Positions 33,024 to 33,620 of a stretch of 33,620 bases of DNA are shown one piece after another (positions within the stretch are counted from its first letter, which is position 1; each line of letters starts with the position of its first letter). The notes below the pieces were generated by a model. It saw nothing but the letters and a program-made list of their open reading frames with translations, made no database searches and had not been told where the DNA came from. The stretch is taken from positions 1-33,620 of IMG/VR virus record IMGVR_UViG_3300047455_000203, one strand, 5' to 3'. The translations under genes were made by a program, and so were the position numbers. This DNA is from a virus.

Positions 33024-33408
33024 CGGGGATACTATTGATGTCACCATTGATCTTGGGTTTGATCTATACAAGAAAGAAAGAGTTAGAGTTGCAGGAGTTG
33101 ATACGCCAGAGAAAAGAACCAGAAACCTAGAGGAGAAAGCACTTGGAATTGAAGCAACAAACTGGCTCAAAGAAAAACTGGAAGGTACGTTGGCTGGTGA
33201 TGATGAGTTGTCTGTTAGGACTGAACTTGTTGGTGGGACTGGCAAATACGGGCGTCTTCTGGGTTGGCTTTACATTGGGGACGGAGACGTGTCACTTAAC
33301 GAACAAATGATTGAGGAGGGTTACGCTCATGCATACGACGGAGGAACAAAAAACATGGACCTTGAAGCACTCAGAGAAATCAGAAGAGCACGGGGCACGA
33401 TGGTGTAG
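32950..33408 (+). CDS. Staphylococcal nuclease-like (SNase) domain protein
   Basis: The 152-residue product shows the SNase fold signature: VTEINRVLDGDTIDVTIDLG, then ERVRVAGVDTPEKRTRNLEEKALGIEATNWL, then KYGRLLGWLYIGDGDVSLNEQMIEEGYAHAY. The D-G-D-T, R-x-x-G-V-D-T-P-E and G-x-x-x-x-x-x-x-G-R pieces contain the usual Ca-binding Asp and catalytic Arg/Glu positions. Thermonuclease homologues cut DNA or RNA and could degrade host DNA. The start overlaps the previous membrane gene by 74 nt but has a GAGAG element and the correct N-terminus. It lacks a signal peptide. Confidence 0.85.
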   Translation: MGALTPPSRKSCYNFRVTEINRVLDGDTIDVTIDLGFDLYKKERVRVAGVDTPEKRTRNLEEKALGIEATNWLKEKLEGTLAGDDELSVRTELVGGTGKYGRLLGWLYIGDGDVSLNEQMIEEGYAHAYDGGTKNMDLEALREIRRARGTMV

Positions 33409-33496
33409 AAGTGCTGTGTGTGGATCCTCACCTTTTATCCCTAATTCAGAATTTGAAGGAGAAAATTGCGAACTAACCTGTAACGTAAACAAATGA
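33311..33496 (+). CDS. Doubtful small overlapping ORF
   Basis: A 61-codon frame starts inside the nuclease gene and continues through the 84-nt gap after it. The part beyond the nuclease stop (CRSAVCGSSPFIPNSEFEG and following) has paired Cys and no other explanation. Its TGA overlaps the ATG of the next gene (33493), a coupling layout used elsewhere in this window. The first 33 codons are probably a shadow of the nuclease, so a shorter real gene or a remnant is possible. Confidence 0.25.
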   Translation: MRRVTLMHTTEEQKTWTLKHSEKSEEHGARWCRSAVCGSSPFIPNSEFEGENCELTCNVNK

Positions 33497-33620
33497 ACCC
33501 TCAAGAAAATGAATGGCATTGCACCATGACACTAGGAATAGATGAAGTCCGATGTCTGTATGACCACTATGATTATTCAATTAAGATGTGGCCAGGTTCT
33601 CCTGCACGTCCTGCTGAAGA
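33493..33620 (+). CDS. Hypothetical protein, N-terminal part (3' end outside window)
   Basis: An open frame begins with MNPQENEWHCTMTLGIDEVR and continues past the window edge, 42 codons visible. It is aromatic and acidic (CLYDHYDYSIKMWPGSPARPAEE). A conserved small cyanophage protein with similar beginnings exists, as I recall it, but I cannot attach a function. Start is supported by ATGA overlap with the preceding frame. Confidence 0.6.
   Translation, partial: MNPQENEWHCTMTLGIDEVRCLYDHYDYSIKMWPGSPARPAE

Overview
This window looks like part of a T4-like cyanophage (a cyanomyovirus of marine Synechococcus or Prochlorococcus). The DNA is AT-rich and every convincing gene lies on the + strand. 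T4-type neck and terminase genes gp13, gp14, gp15 and gp16 are in canonical order. T4-type late promoters (NATAAATA) recur just before structural genes. The right end carries host-derived metabolic genes, including plastocyanin (petE), that are typical of cyanophages. No tRNA, CRISPR array, insertion sequence or integrase was seen.

Layout. (1) Positions 1-9757 hold tail fibre, adhesin and other virion-surface genes: the 3' end of one fibre, two fibres with the same N-terminus (468-1730 and 3286-5082), a probable seven-bladed beta-propeller (1747-3183), a glycine-rich internally duplicated adhesin (5084-7015), and several smaller virion proteins. The second fibre contains a domain with a full type-1 copper ligand set. 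(2) A Rho-independent terminator at 9797-9826 precedes a giant 2172-residue repeat protein (9842-16360). (3) Positions 16398-21924 encode an Mtd-N-like protein, a small virion protein and a 1563-residue fibre with sugar-binding-like modules and a likely beta-helix. (4) Positions 22332-26469 hold a duplicated two-gene cassette: a ~500-residue adhesin followed by a ~170-residue partner with assembly-chaperone features. (5) Positions 26519-29965 hold gp13-gp16, translationally coupled by 1-4 nt overlaps. (6) From 29993 to the end lies an accessory region where gp17 would otherwise be expected: a 2OG-Fe(II) oxygenase, a basic small protein, several tiny genes (three with membrane segments), petE, a C-terminally truncated gnd-like gene, an SNase-like nuclease, and the start of another gene. 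It matches the known hyperplastic region between genes 15 and 18 of cyanomyoviruses.

How it works together: the left 26 kb makes the host-recognition and tail-surface machinery. The gp13-gp16 block makes the neck and tail completion proteins and starts DNA packaging. The right end probably adjusts photosynthetic electron flow and host metabolism during infection.

The most interesting signals are: a compact element before gp13 in which a late promoter, a terminator-like hairpin and the Shine-Dalgarno sequence overlap; a cupredoxin-like domain in a tail fibre a few tens of kb from a phage plastocyanin; a fibre-like insertion in gp14; an EF-hand/dockerin-type loop in gp15; and the truncated gnd.
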